Source of the DNA: Paenibacillus polymyxa
GTDB lineage: Bacteria; Bacillota; Bacilli; Paenibacillales; Paenibacillaceae
NCBI RefSeq assembly: GCF_001719045.1
Contig: NZ_CP015423.1
Coordinates: forward strand, 4,897,501-4,961,500
Length of the DNA stretch: 64,000 bases
Direction: 5' to 3'
A program made the translations under genes and the position numbers. A model generated the notes under the pieces. That model did not search any database. It saw only the letters and a list, made by a program, of their open reading frames with translations, and was not told where the DNA came from. This document shows, piece by piece, positions 9,418 through 18,100 of the stretch (positions are counted from its first letter, which is position 1; the number at the start of each line of letters is the position of its first letter).

Positions 9418-9510
9418 CCCCCGCATGCAAAAAAATTCTGAAAGTATAGAGGTTTATACTAAATATGAAACTAGCAAAATCTAGTCTATCATACCGAAAA
9501 CATGCGGGGG
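9418..9510 (-). promoter_or_regulatory. Predicted three-way-junction leader that sequesters the deacetylase ribosome site
   Basis: Read on the minus strand, CCCCCGCATG (9510-9501) is the exact complement of CATGCGGGGG (9427-9418), and the latter contains the GGGGG of the deacetylase ribosome-binding site. Between them are two further hairpins: ACTAG/CTAGT (9470-9485, six-base loop) and AGTATA/TATACT (9443-9460, six-base loop). The predicted fold is a closing stem with two branches. No known riboswitch class was recognised. A transcript beginning upstream of 9510, for example read-through from the NRPS gene, would carry it. Confidence 0.5.
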
Positions 9511-9526
9511 AAATATCACAACTTTG

Positions 9527-12500
9527 TTACCTCTGTGTTGCTTTTACAGATACCGATGGAGAGGTCGGGAAGTAACCGATCTCGACGGCATGCTGGATCA
9601 TGTTCCGAATAAAGTTAAGGTCGGTTGCCGGGCATTGAACGCCAGCTTGTTCCAGCAGAGCTGCGGTTACAGAGCATCCGTAACGGTAAGCTGAATCCTT
9701 GGCTCCGTCACCTTCCAGTTGTCCCATAGCAAGGTGAAGGGCATCCTCCTGAATGCCGGAAGACGGATTCAGCAGCCAAGCGCTGTAATCGTCAAAAGGC
9801 AGGGTTTCTACTGCGTAACCGAGTTGGTTTACCATAGCGATCAGTTCATCATATGGCAGTGGGTTCGGATTGCAGATATGGAAAATGCGGTTTGCGCTTT
9901 TTTGATGAACGGACAGCTCTACGATAGCACGGCTGGCGTAATCAATCGGTGTGAAGTCCGTATGCCAATCGGCTTGTGGCGCTTTGCCCAGCACCAGCAT
10001 CGCTTTCATCATACGATAATAAGCATTGCTGTCGATATTTCGCTGGAAGCGTCCGTTGGCCGAATGGGCTGTCAAATTGCCTGCGCGATAGATCGAGACA
10101 GGCGTACCCGTTTGAGCTGCTTGGAACAACAGTTTCTCCGCCGCGAGTTTACTGTTCGTGTACAGGTTGTCCACGTTCAGTTCTTCTGGGAAGGCAGAAA
10201 GCTCCAATGCCGACTCCCATTTTCCTTCGTTAGCAAGATCCTCCGGTATTCCCATAGTAGAGACATGATGGAAGGATACTCCTGGCTTGGCTTGAGCGAT
10301 TTTCAGCAGTTCCAGTGTTCCGGTTACATTCGTGCGATCGAAGGCTGCCGAATCACCAAAATGGCGAACGTCAGCGGCGCTGTGAATGATGCCGTCGATT
10401 TGGTGCTCCAGCATATGGCGGTCGACGGAAGAGAGACCCAGATCAGCTTGCTCCAGATCCCCATAGACAGCTTTTACCCGTCCTTCAATCAAGCTGGAGA
10501 TATCTTGTCCAAAATATCCCGTCAATACGGACTGAATACGCTCGATACCGGATGGACCGTCCTGAGAAGGGCGTACCATCGCGTATACTTTGGCTTCTGT
10601 CCGTTGAAGTAGGTCATACAGAATGTGCGAGCCCAGATAGCCTGTAGCACCGGTTAACAAAATCACGTGCAAGTCGCGGACTTCAGCTAAGTCAGAAGCA
10701 CCAGACAACTCAATAGGATGCTCATTCAAGTCCATTTTTTCTTGAGAAATCGCGAGTGGCTTGCGTTGCGGCGTTTGTTCCGTACCTAATTGTTCCACGT
10801 ATTCAGCAAGCTCGCGAACGGTTTTGTAGCGGAAAAAATCTCCGATGCGCAGCGCGCCATAACGCGGCTTTAGAATAGCCAGCACATGAATGACACGAAG
10901 CGAATCGCCCCCGATCAGGAAGAAATCATCGGTAGCGCCAATGTTATTTTTACCAAGCACTTGAGTCCATGCTTCGGCAATGAGTGTTTCGGTTCCTTCT
11001 CGGAGAGGTTCCCCGCCAAATGAAAGATCAGACGCTTCGGGAAGTGGTCGCAGGGCCAGCTTTTTGCGATCGATCTTGCCAGTTGGTGAAATTGGCATGG
11101 CTTCCAGATGAACGACATGGCTTGGTACAAAATAAGAAGGCAGCTTGCCCCCAATATAAGACTGAATAACGTCTTGTGGAATGGATTGTCCATCCGAAGT
11201 GGTAAAATAGCCAACTAACATGTTCTGATCTGTGTGATCTTTGACGGCTACTACAGCGACGTCCTGAACACCTGGATGTTTGGAAAAATGGTCTTCAATT
11301 TCTCCAATTTCAATCCGATTCCCCCGAATTTTGAGCTGTGAATCCTTGCGACTTACGTATTCAATCGTACCGTCTGGCAGCAGCTTGGCGATATCACCCG
11401 AACGGTACATTTTTTCACCCGGAACAAAAGGGTTGTCCACAAACGATTGAGCTGTACGTTCTGGCTGATGGAGATAGCCATGGGCCAACGCAGGCGTAGC
11501 AATGCATACTTCACCCGGAATATTGACAGGGCAAAGCTTGTTATCATCGTTAACGATATACACTTTGTAATTGTAAATCGGCTTGCCGATCGGAATATTG
11601 ACGACATGCTCAGGCACGGCACCACGGACTCGATGGGTCGTCGTCGCTACGGTGCATTCGGTCGGTCCGTATACGTTTACGATGTCGGTATCTGTACCGA
11701 ATTTGCTTTGGAACGCTCGAACTTGTGAGCCGTACAGCGCTTCGCCTGCCACGGTAACGATCCGTACCTTAGCGAGTTTGCGATAGCCTTCGTCTGACAA
11801 GTACGTAGATAGCTGATTAAAGAATACGGTCGGCAAAATGGTAATAATCGTCGTGCCTGTACGTGCAATGGCTTCAGCGAATTCTTCAACAGATACACGT
11901 TCTTCGGCAGACAGCAAGTACAATTTTGCACCGTAAAACAAGGCTCCAATTGTATCCCAAACGGATGCATCGAAGCTGTAGGTTGCAAATTGGGTCAATA
12001 CATCCTGAGGTGTAATGTCGCAATCACGTTGCACGACAGCTCCTAGGTTAACGACACCGCGGTGAGCGATCAGGGCACCTTTCGGTTTGCCTGTAGAGCC
12101 GGATGTATAGATGACATAAGCTAGATCATCCGGACTTACATTAACGTTTGGATTGCTTGCAGCATAGCCTGCCAGTGGTCCGTTAATTGCTAAAATTTCT
12201 TTTACCGTCTCAATGGAACCGCACAGTTCAGTCGCTTGTTTCATGAGTGCGGAAGTTGTTAAGACAAAAGGAGAACGCGTGTCTTCGACAATGTAGCTGC
12301 TCCGGTCGGCGGGGTGGGCGGGATCAACAGGCACATACACGCCCCCGGCTTTCAGGATACCCAGAAGGGAAATAACGGTCTCCAAGCTTCGTTCCATGAA
12401 GATAGTCACGAATTCACCTTTGGTAAGACCTTTAGATAACAAGACACGTGCGACTTGGTTAGCACGTTCGTTCAACTCACGGTACGTGTACTCTCCAGTG

Positions 12501-13222
12501 TGGGAAGCAATAGCCGGACGATCAGGGTATTGTGAAGCAGCCTCCTCAAACATTCCATGAATAGTTTGATGCTCAGGATATTTCACGACTGTATTATTTA
12601 AAGCTTCGTGAGCAGCTCGATCTGCATCTGATAATATATCAATGGAGTTCACAAGTGCATGGCTGTTGGTTAGCGCGCCACGCAAAAGAGTTTCAAAGTA
12701 TTCTGCGTATCGGACAACCGTTGTTTCCAGCAAGAGTGATTGATCATATCGGATCTGTATTTGATAAGTGCCATTGTGTTCACTAACAGCCCAGTCCATA
12801 ATACGGGATTCTACTCCGCTGTCCGTAGGCAGATTTGCCGAAAATGAAGTATCGGCTTGTGGTTCCGCAAGGTATGCATTAGGCTCACGGAGCATCTCCT
12901 GAAATAAGTCTGCTAGTTCATGAAAAGTCGTTTCCTTTTCGACTGTCAGCGAAGCTGTAAGCAGACCGGTTTGTGGCACAAATGTAGAAAAAGAAACTTC
13001 TTCTTCTGCGGATAGGCGATATACCCATGCAGTATATGCTGATAAAAGCAACGTTTGTTTGTCTTCCGCAGTTTTTTGCTGATTTAATTGTTCCGAGATG
13101 GACGCTTCTAACTCTACTTGATAAGTAGAGGATGTATGCTTGCGTTGTATACGTGCACAATCCAAGGGAACTAGGAATGGGGATGGGGTTGTCTGTGTGC
13201 TGTTTTGTAGTAATGAAGCCAT
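9527..13222 (-). CDS. Single-module NRPS: half condensation domain, adenylation, carrier, thioester reductase
   Basis: A 1231-residue synthetase. Residues 12-190 match only the C-terminal lobe of a condensation domain; the lobe holding HHxxxDG is absent. The adenylation domain (about 205-715) shows YTSGSTGKPKG, FDASVW near 416, NVYGPTEC, YRSGDIAKL and PTGKIDRKKL. A carrier domain follows with the phosphopantetheine serine in GGDSLR near 773. A reductase domain (about 838-1130) has the NADPH motif TGATGYLGS near 856 and YTNSK near 1021. Such enzymes activate an acid, load it and release it reductively as aldehyde or alcohol. A hand-derived specificity code, D-A-W-T-T-A-V-V-A-K, leans toward an aromatic residue but is uncertain. 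AGGAGG lies eight bases before ATG. No PPTase or partner NRPS lies nearby. The upstream neighbour is a chemoreceptor. Confidence 0.92.
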   Translation of the reverse strand: MASLLQNSTQTTPSPFLVPLDCARIQRKHTSSTYQVELEASISEQLNQQKTAEDKQTLLLSAYTAWVYRLSAEEEVSFSTFVPQTGLLTASLTVEKETTFHELADLFQEMLREPNAYLAEPQADTSFSANLPTDSGVESRIMDWAVSEHNGTYQIQIRYDQSLLLETTVVRYAEYFETLLRGALTNSHALVNSIDILSDADRAAHEALNNTVVKYPEHQTIHGMFEEAASQYPDRPAIASHTGEYTYRELNERANQVARVLLSKGLTKGEFVTIFMERSLETVISLLGILKAGGVYVPVDPAHPADRSSYIVEDTRSPFVLTTSALMKQATELCGSIETVKEILAINGPLAGYAASNPNVNVSPDDLAYVIYTSGSTGKPKGALIAHRGVVNLGAVVQRDCDITPQDVLTQFATYSFDASVWDTIGALFYGAKLYLLSAEERVSVEEFAEAIARTGTTIITILPTVFFNQLSTYLSDEGYRKLAKVRIVTVAGEALYGSQVRAFQSKFGTDTDIVNVYGPTECTVATTTHRVRGAVPEHVVNIPIGKPIYNYKVYIVNDDNKLCPVNIPGEVCIATPALAHGYLHQPERTAQSFVDNPFVPGEKMYRSGDIAKLLPDGTIEYVSRKDSQLKIRGNRIEIGEIEDHFSKHPGVQDVAVVAVKDHTDQNMLVGYFTTSDGQSIPQDVIQSYIGGKLPSYFVPSHVVHLEAMPISPTGKIDRKKLALRPLPEASDLSFGGEPLREGTETLIAEAWTQVLGKNNIGATDDFFLIGGDSLRVIHVLAILKPRYGALRIGDFFRYKTVRELAEYVEQLGTEQTPQRKPLAISQEKMDLNEHPIELSGASDLAEVRDLHVILLTGATGYLGSHILYDLLQRTEAKVYAMVRPSQDGPSGIERIQSVLTGYFGQDISSLIEGRVKAVYGDLEQADLGLSSVDRHMLEHQIDGIIHSAADVRHFGDSAAFDRTNVTGTLELLKIAQAKPGVSFHHVSTMGIPEDLANEGKWESALELSAFPEELNVDNLYTNSKLAAEKLLFQAAQTGTPVSIYRAGNLTAHSANGRFQRNIDSNAYYRMMKAMLVLGKAPQADWHTDFTPIDYASRAIVELSVHQKSANRIFHICNPNPLPYDELIAMVNQLGYAVETLPFDDYSAWLLNPSSGIQEDALHLAMGQLEGDGAKDSAYRYGCSVTAALLEQAGVQCPATDLNFIRNMIQHAVEIGYFPTSPSVSVKATQR

Positions 13223-13273
13223 TACGCTAACCTCCTGAATGTAGATGTCTTAATATAAATGGTAAACTCAGTA

Positions 13274-13317
13274 AATGCCTCCGATCCCTTCAAATGCATG
13301 AACAGGAGGGAGGCATT
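13274..13317. repeat. Inverted repeat between chemoreceptor and NRPS genes
   Basis: AATGCCTCC (13274-13282) and GGAGGCATT (13309-13317) are perfectly complementary across a 26-base loop. It lies in the 138-bp spacer after the chemoreceptor stop. There is no T-run on the minus strand, so it is a weak terminator at best and could be an attenuator or protein site. Confidence 0.45.
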
Positions 13318-13360
13318 ACCGAATGATTTACTTATAAATTTTGGATCTGATAAATGGTTA

Positions 13361-15130
13361 TTATGATTTGGTACGGTTGGTGTCTGCAATTTTGAAATAA
13401 GATGTAATTTCTTGAAGCTCTTCAGACATGGACGTCAATTTATGGGATGAATCAATAATCGAATCCAAAGAAGCTTTTTGCTCCTCCACCGTTTGCACAA
13501 TGTGAACACTGTTATTGGCTGTTTTGGTTACAGTGGAAGAAAGATCGTCTGCTGTCGCGGTCATTTCCTGTGTACCCGCAGATATTTGCTCAGTAGCGCT
13601 GGAAACTTCTTGGATTTGCCATGCTACATTTTTAGTTGCTTGAAGAATATCATTGAACAGCACGCCTGCTTGTCCGGCAACGACGATTCCGTTTTGAACT
13701 TCAACGTTTCCTTGCTCCATCGACTTCACAGCTTGTCCGATTTCACTTTGAATTTCTTCAATCAGGGACGTGATTTGTTTGGTTGCATCCGCAGATTGTT
13801 CTGCCAGCTTACGTACTTCACTGGCAACAACGGCAAAGCCTTTACCTTCTTCACCAACGCGCGCAGCTTCAATAGAAGCGTTCAAAGCGAGCAGGTTGGT
13901 TTGACTGGAGATGCCTGAAATGGTACTGATGATATTGCCAATTTCCTGCGAACGACTGTCCAGCAACTTGATGATACGGGAAGTATTGGTGACTGTATCG
14001 GTAATCAAGTGCATTTGGGATGATACCTTGCTTACAATCTCGTTGCCTTCGTTAGAACGTTTCTCTACCGAATTGGCTTCTTCCGCAACATTGGAAGAAC
14101 TCGTGGCAATATTTTGAATTACCGAAGCCATTTCAGCCATGGCACGTGCACTATCGCCTGTTGCTTTTTCCTGCGAACGGATATTCTCCGTGATTTCACT
14201 GATGTTTTGATTGATGATGTTGGAGTTGATTCCGTTTTGTTCGCAGATTGCGAGTAGTTCCTTGGCAGATTCATTGACTTCATCAGTTGTCTGCTTCACT
14301 TTGGTCATAATGCTGTTAATATGACTTACCATATCGTTGAAATTCTGATTTACGAGCCCCAAATCATCATGACCTGCATGAATTTGAACATCCAGATTTC
14401 CTCTGCTTACTTCACTGATACCGTACATCAGTTGCTTAATCGGGGACAGCGTGCGCTTCACAACCCAATATTGAAGTGCCAGGCAGATCAGTAGGAAAAT
14501 CACTAAAATGGTAGCGCCGCTAATGAGCAGCTTGGTTAAGCCGGCAGGTACGGCGCCAGCATCTGCATCGACTGCAAAATATGCAAAGATTTTGCCACTT
14601 GAATCTTTAATCGGAGTCATCAAAGTCGTCCATGTACCAAAAGAATCATCGTAGAAGCTAGTAAATGTTGGTTTGCCACTGTCCAGCATACCGGTTACGC
14701 CGACTGCCACGACATTGGGTTGCTCGTACATAGAGCCAACGAGCAGCTTATCTTTTTCAAATGCTTCTCTGAGATCCGTTGGCATCGCCACAATAGATGT
14801 TAGATTGCCGTTTTCGAGCTCCGTCCCGAATATATAGGCATGAGAGATATTCGGATTGGTCGCCATGATGTTATCTAGGTACGTGCGGAGTTTGGTTTGA
14901 ACGGGTCCATCATAGTTTTTCTCTTGAACCGCTTGGGTTACTTCATCGGAATTAATGCCCTGGGCCCACTTCAATGTGATTTTTTCCACTTGCCCATGCA
15001 ATTGGTCTATCAAAATCGTACGTTGGATCAAATAACTGGACACAATAAGGACTAGTCCAATCAATACGATGTTGAAGAAGGATAATAATAAGTTTTTGGT
15101 GAAGAATGATAAGCTACTCCACTTTTTCAA
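13361..15130 (-). CDS. Methyl-accepting chemotaxis protein with extracellular Cache-like sensor
   Basis: A chemoreceptor of 589 residues from the chosen TTG at 15130, which has AGGGAG nine bases upstream. The frame can extend to another TTG at 15196 whose AAGGGGG is only two bases away and is less likely. A first membrane helix (about 9-31) is followed by an extracellular sensor of about 165 residues with a Cache-like pattern ([34 protein letters not shown]). Then come a second helix (about 198-222), HAMP and the signalling coiled coil with tip [20 protein letters not shown]. Cache receptors usually bind amino acids, amines or organic acids directly. It lies 138 bp upstream of the NRPS gene on the same strand. 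Confidence 0.92.
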   Translation of the reverse strand: MKKWSSLSFFTKNLLLSFFNIVLIGLVLIVSSYLIQRTILIDQLHGQVEKITLKWAQGINSDEVTQAVQEKNYDGPVQTKLRTYLDNIMATNPNISHAYIFGTELENGNLTSIVAMPTDLREAFEKDKLLVGSMYEQPNVVAVGVTGMLDSGKPTFTSFYDDSFGTWTTLMTPIKDSSGKIFAYFAVDADAGAVPAGLTKLLISGATILVIFLLICLALQYWVVKRTLSPIKQLMYGISEVSRGNLDVQIHAGHDDLGLVNQNFNDMVSHINSIMTKVKQTTDEVNESAKELLAICEQNGINSNIINQNISEITENIRSQEKATGDSARAMAEMASVIQNIATSSSNVAEEANSVEKRSNEGNEIVSKVSSQMHLITDTVTNTSRIIKLLDSRSQEIGNIISTISGISSQTNLLALNASIEAARVGEEGKGFAVVASEVRKLAEQSADATKQITSLIEEIQSEIGQAVKSMEQGNVEVQNGIVVAGQAGVLFNDILQATKNVAWQIQEVSSATEQISAGTQEMTATADDLSSTVTKTANNSVHIVQTVEEQKASLDSIIDSSHKLTSMSEELQEITSYFKIADTNRTKS

Positions 15131-15597
15131 AATGTTCCACTCCCTGGTTGTATTTTTGTATATGGTGTTGAACCGCTTATCGAATGAGATAATCAAGTCC
15201 CCCTTACAAACATAATAATAGAGATAATAGACCCTTGAATTTTATGTAATAGGTCTTAAGTCCTTTTGTAGACAAGTATGATATCCCTATATATATGTCG
15301 TACGAAAAGCCCTTGAAATGAATACCTTACACAATAAAAAATTAATTTTTAATAGGTAAACGCTATCTGTGTTTCAGTATATTCCAATTTATACTTCTAC
15401 TTGAAATTCGAATTTATTACAGTCCATAAGCAACTATTCAACAGAAACCATCATACTTTATAATAGAGTCAAATGCACTTATCAATTTGGGACATTTTTC
15501 ATATTTAACGTTGGAAATGCTTGATTTATCGCGGTTTTTGTGAATTGTTTGCGAAATGAGTCCTTATATCCATGCAAAGAGAAGAGGGATAAGAAGA
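15131..15597. other. AT-rich divergent intergenic region
   Basis: This 467-bp non-coding stretch separates the chemoreceptor (-) from the GNAT gene (+). It holds a TATAAT at 15459-15464, a plausible -10 for the GNAT gene with only a weak -35, and a short AT palindrome (AAAAATTAATTTTT near 15337). No riboswitch, small ORF with a ribosome site, or repeat was recognised. Confidence 0.5.
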
Positions 15598-16068
15598 ATG
15601 TCCAAGCTTACGATTTTAAAGGTTGAGAGTCATCACGAGGATCTGCATGAGTTGATTCAAAGGCTGGATGAGGACTTGCTGGAAAGGTATCCTGCCGACG
15701 AAATTTACTTGGTTGATTTTTCCAATCCGAAAGTTAAAGAAATGGTTTTCGCTGTTGTGTATGTGGACGAAAAACCGGTGGCTTGTGGAGGGCTTAGGCC
15801 TATAGATGCGGAAGAAATGGAGCTCAAAAGATTTTATGTCGATTCATCTTATCGAAGACAAGGAATTGCGGTGAGCCTATTATCTTTTTTGGAAGAGGAA
15901 GCCAGCAAACGGGGAGTTGTAAGGATTAAACTGGAGACCGGAGCGGCTCAACCTGAAGCGATTGCTCTCTATACCAAGCGGGGATATGAACCTATTGAAC
16001 GGTTTGGGGAGTATGAACACGATGAAAACAGCCTTTGTTATGGTAAAAAGCTGTCTCTGTTATTATAA
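15598..16068 (+). CDS. GNAT family N-acetyltransferase
   Basis: A 156-residue acetyltransferase. The acetyl-CoA-binding motif A is seen as LKRFYVDSSYRRQGIAVSLLSFLEEEA (Q/RxxGxG/A form RRQGIA), and motif B as ALYTKRGYEPIERFGEY. It belongs to the group of small, single-domain GNATs whose substrates range from amino acids to antibiotics; the exact substrate is not readable. ATG 15598 is preferred to ATG 15556 because GAGGGA precedes it and the family N-terminus fits. It is followed after 60 bp by rpiA, possibly in one transcript. No resistance association can be inferred. Confidence 0.88.
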   Translation: MSKLTILKVESHHEDLHELIQRLDEDLLERYPADEIYLVDFSNPKVKEMVFAVVYVDEKPVACGGLRPIDAEEMELKRFYVDSSYRRQGIAVSLLSFLEEEASKRGVVRIKLETGAAQPEAIALYTKRGYEPIERFGEYEHDENSLCYGKKLSLLL

Positions 16069-16128
16069 AGCGTTCTCTTATAAAATGGATGATGATCAAT
16101 ACTAGCCTATATAGCGGGAGAGATGATA

Positions 16129-16797
16129 ATGAATTTGAAGCAAAAAGCGGCCGAAAAAGCAGTTGAGGCGATTCAGGACGGCATGAAAGTAGGACTTGGT
16201 ACAGGCTCGACAGCCTTTTGGGCTATTCAAAAAATTGGTGAGCGTGTAGCGCAAGGATTACATATACAGGCTGTAGCTACATCCCAAGCTTCGGAGGATC
16301 AGGCCAGGGAGTTGGGAATTCCCATCATTCCGTTTGATCAGATTGGAAGGCTTGACGTTACCATCGACGGTGCAGACGAGGTGAACGAGCAGCTGGTGCT
16401 GGTAAAAGGTGGAGGCGGAGCCCTGCTGAGAGAGAAAATTGTGGAAAGCAATAGCGACCGATTAATTATTATTGTCGATGAGTCCAAGGATGTGAAGGTA
16501 CTGGGTACATTTCCTTTACCCGTTGAGGTCGTACCCTTTGCCAGTGAATGGACGTTGGAGGCTTTGCGGCAGACAGGCTGTAAGGCGGAGTGGCGTATGA
16601 AAGACGGCGAGCGCTTCCTTACGGATAACGGTAATTATATTGCTGATTGTTGCTATGGTACGATTGAGAATCCGCAGGAGTTGGAAATCCGCTTGAATCA
16701 AATTCCGGGTGTAGTCGATAACGGACTGTTCATTAATATGGCGGACCAGGTTATTATCGCACGGGCCAATGGACAGATCGACGTCCGTAACAAGTAA
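16129..16797 (+). CDS. rpiA: Ribose-5-phosphate isomerase A
   Basis: A 222-residue cytoplasmic enzyme interconverting ribose-5-phosphate and ribulose-5-phosphate in the non-oxidative pentose phosphate pathway. The phosphate loop GLGTGSTAFWAI, the active-site DGADEV and the KGGGGALLREKI segment are all present, and its length is normal. Two ATGs lie six bases apart (16123 and 16129); GGGAGA at seven bases favours the second. Its TAA overlaps the ATG of the following VanZ-like gene by one base (TAATG), so the two are translationally coupled. The FSA-type transaldolase of the same pathway lies 9 kb away and is unlinked. Confidence 0.96.
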   Translation: MNLKQKAAEKAVEAIQDGMKVGLGTGSTAFWAIQKIGERVAQGLHIQAVATSQASEDQARELGIPIIPFDQIGRLDVTIDGADEVNEQLVLVKGGGGALLREKIVESNSDRLIIIVDESKDVKVLGTFPLPVEVVPFASEWTLEALRQTGCKAEWRMKDGERFLTDNGNYIADCCYGTIENPQELEIRLNQIPGVVDNGLFINMADQVIIARANGQIDVRNK

Positions 16798-17246
16798 TGT
16801 TTAGGACCCGCCTGCTTAATCATGTGGCGTTGATGTTATTGATTTTATATACAGGGCTTCTATTATATTGGATGTTTCTCGGTTTTGGTCGTACATTACG
16901 GCCAGGACCCCCGTATTCGTATAATATTGTTCCGTTTGATACGATCAGGCAATACTGGCGGGCAATGGAGTCGTTTCCTTTTCGGGTATGGGGTGTTAAT
17001 TTGCTCGGCAATATTGGCGTATTCATTCCCTTCGGTATTCTTGTGCCTATCATTTGGGTGTCCATGCGAAGTATAGGCAGTCTGTTGTTAACGATAGTGA
17101 TCGCACTGGTCATTCTTGAGGTGTCCCAAATGCTGCTGGGCGCAGGTACAATGGATGTAGATGACATCATATTGAACGTTCTGGGAGTATTATGCGGCCG
17201 TGTTGCCTACGTGTTTTTACGTAAGAAGTTAGGGATTACAACATAA
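16797..17246 (+). CDS. VanZ family membrane protein
   Basis: A 149-residue protein with four or five hydrophobic helices and the VanZ-like pattern YNIVPFDTIRQYWRAM, then NLLGNIGVFIPFGILVPII, then an acidic DVDDIILNVLGVLCG near the C-terminus. VanZ itself gives low-level teicoplanin resistance, but the widespread chromosomal members have no proven role. It starts inside the rpiA stop codon (TAATG) and has no independent ribosome site, so its expression depends on rpiA translation. A terminator follows directly. The family call is good; resistance should not be assumed. Confidence 0.88.
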   Translation: MFRTRLLNHVALMLLILYTGLLLYWMFLGFGRTLRPGPPYSYNIVPFDTIRQYWRAMESFPFRVWGVNLLGNIGVFIPFGILVPIIWVSMRSIGSLLLTIVIALVILEVSQMLLGAGTMDVDDIILNVLGVLCGRVAYVFLRKKLGITT

Positions 17247-17250
17247 TCGT

Positions 17251-17300
17251 CCTGCTCTCTGGATCAGTGCATTAAGACTGACTGAGAGCGGGCTTTTTTT
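17251..17300 (+). terminator. Terminator after rpiA-vanZ
   Basis: CCTGCTCTC pairs with GAGAGCGGG (one wobble) and is followed by TTTTTTT. Confidence 0.75.
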
Positions 17301-17384
17301 ACATAATGAACTGTAACCTTCACATAATAGACGGTAATTCCTCCATTTATAGGCCGTAGGAGCAGGGGAAGTGAACGCTTAAAC

Positions 17385-17426
17385 TTGACAAAAGTGCACA
17401 ATTAAGATATCTTGGAATAAAGATAT
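17385..17426 (+). promoter_or_regulatory. Promoter with overlapping MarR-type operator
   Basis: TTGACA at 17385-17390 and TATCTT at 17408-17413 are 17 bp apart. The perfect inverted repeat ATATCTT-GGAATA-AAGATAT (17407-17426) covers the -10, as expected for an autorepressed MarR gene whose product binds there and blocks RNA polymerase. Confidence 0.7.
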
Positions 17427-17446
17427 GAGTAACGGAGGCTGTTAAT

Positions 17447-17908
17447 ATGTCTGTAAAACCAGATGATCAGGACTTAGCGCTTAATTTGTTCGTTGTTCTG
17501 GCTCGTGCTTATAATTCGGTCACATCCCGTACGAATCGGGACATTCATAGTCATGGATTAAATACAACAGAATTTGGTGTGCTTGATCTGCTGTATTATC
17601 GGGGACCACAGCCTTTGCAGAAGATTGGAGAAAAGGTACTAATCTCTAGTGGGAATATTACGTATGTGGTAGATAAACTTCAGAAAAAAAACTTGCTTAC
17701 CCGTCGTGCATCACAAGATGATCGGCGTGTGATTTATGCAGAATTGACTGATGATGGACGTCATTTCTTTGAGCAAATATTCCCGCAGCATCATCGTGTC
17801 ATTATGGAGACCGTGGATGGCTTATCCGTGGAAGAGAAGGAGCAGGCTATTCATCTGTTAAAAAAGCTTGGACTCACGGCTGAGGGGCAGAAGAGTAACG
17901 GATCATAA
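17447..17908 (+). CDS. MarR family transcriptional regulator (MhqR/SarZ-like)
   Basis: A 153-residue winged-helix repressor with recognition region VLISSGNITYVVDKLQKKNL and wing motif SQDDRRVIYAELT. It resembles the MhqR/YkvE group that senses quinones and electrophiles in Bacillus, though the sensing mode is inferred only. GGAGG precedes ATG 17447 by nine bases. A perfect 7-bp inverted repeat overlies its own -10 box, indicating autoregulation. A terminator follows, so it is monocistronic. Target genes beyond itself are not evident in the window; neither neighbour carries the same repeat. Confidence 0.9.
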   Translation: MSVKPDDQDLALNLFVVLARAYNSVTSRTNRDIHSHGLNTTEFGVLDLLYYRGPQPLQKIGEKVLISSGNITYVVDKLQKKNLLTRRASQDDRRVIYAELTDDGRHFFEQIFPQHHRVIMETVDGLSVEEKEQAIHLLKKLGLTAEGQKSNGS

Positions 17909-17942
17909 ATTGTGCGTGTGAAGGTTAAAACTGCTTTTAGAT

Positions 17943-17974
17943 AAAATACCGACTTCTCGGTATTTTATTTTTTT
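17943..17974 (+). terminator. Terminator of the MarR gene
   Basis: AAAATACCGA and TCGGTATTTT form a perfect 10-bp stem around CTTC, followed by ATTTTTTT. Confidence 0.9.
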
Positions 17975-17995
17975 GTCGTATTTTGGGGAGTAGGG

Positions 17996-18024
17996 TTAAT
18001 GTAGAGACGCAAATCAGGTATAAT
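17996..18024 (+). promoter_or_regulatory. Putative sigma-A promoter of the B12-sensor/kinase operon
   Basis: TTAATG and TATAAT (18019-18024) are separated by 17 bp, 76 bases before the start of the cobalamin-binding protein. The -35 is a partial match. Confidence 0.45.
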
Positions 18025-18100
18025 TGTCTAATAGTCACGTCTGGAACAAATCCCCAGTATCTGTTTCGAATACAATACCTTGTCGGGGAAGGAGCTGTAC

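Noticed and set aside
16797..17246. Teicoplanin-resistance gene (VanZ)
   Set aside because: No van cluster is present and chromosomal VanZ-like proteins are common without resistance; kept only as family name.
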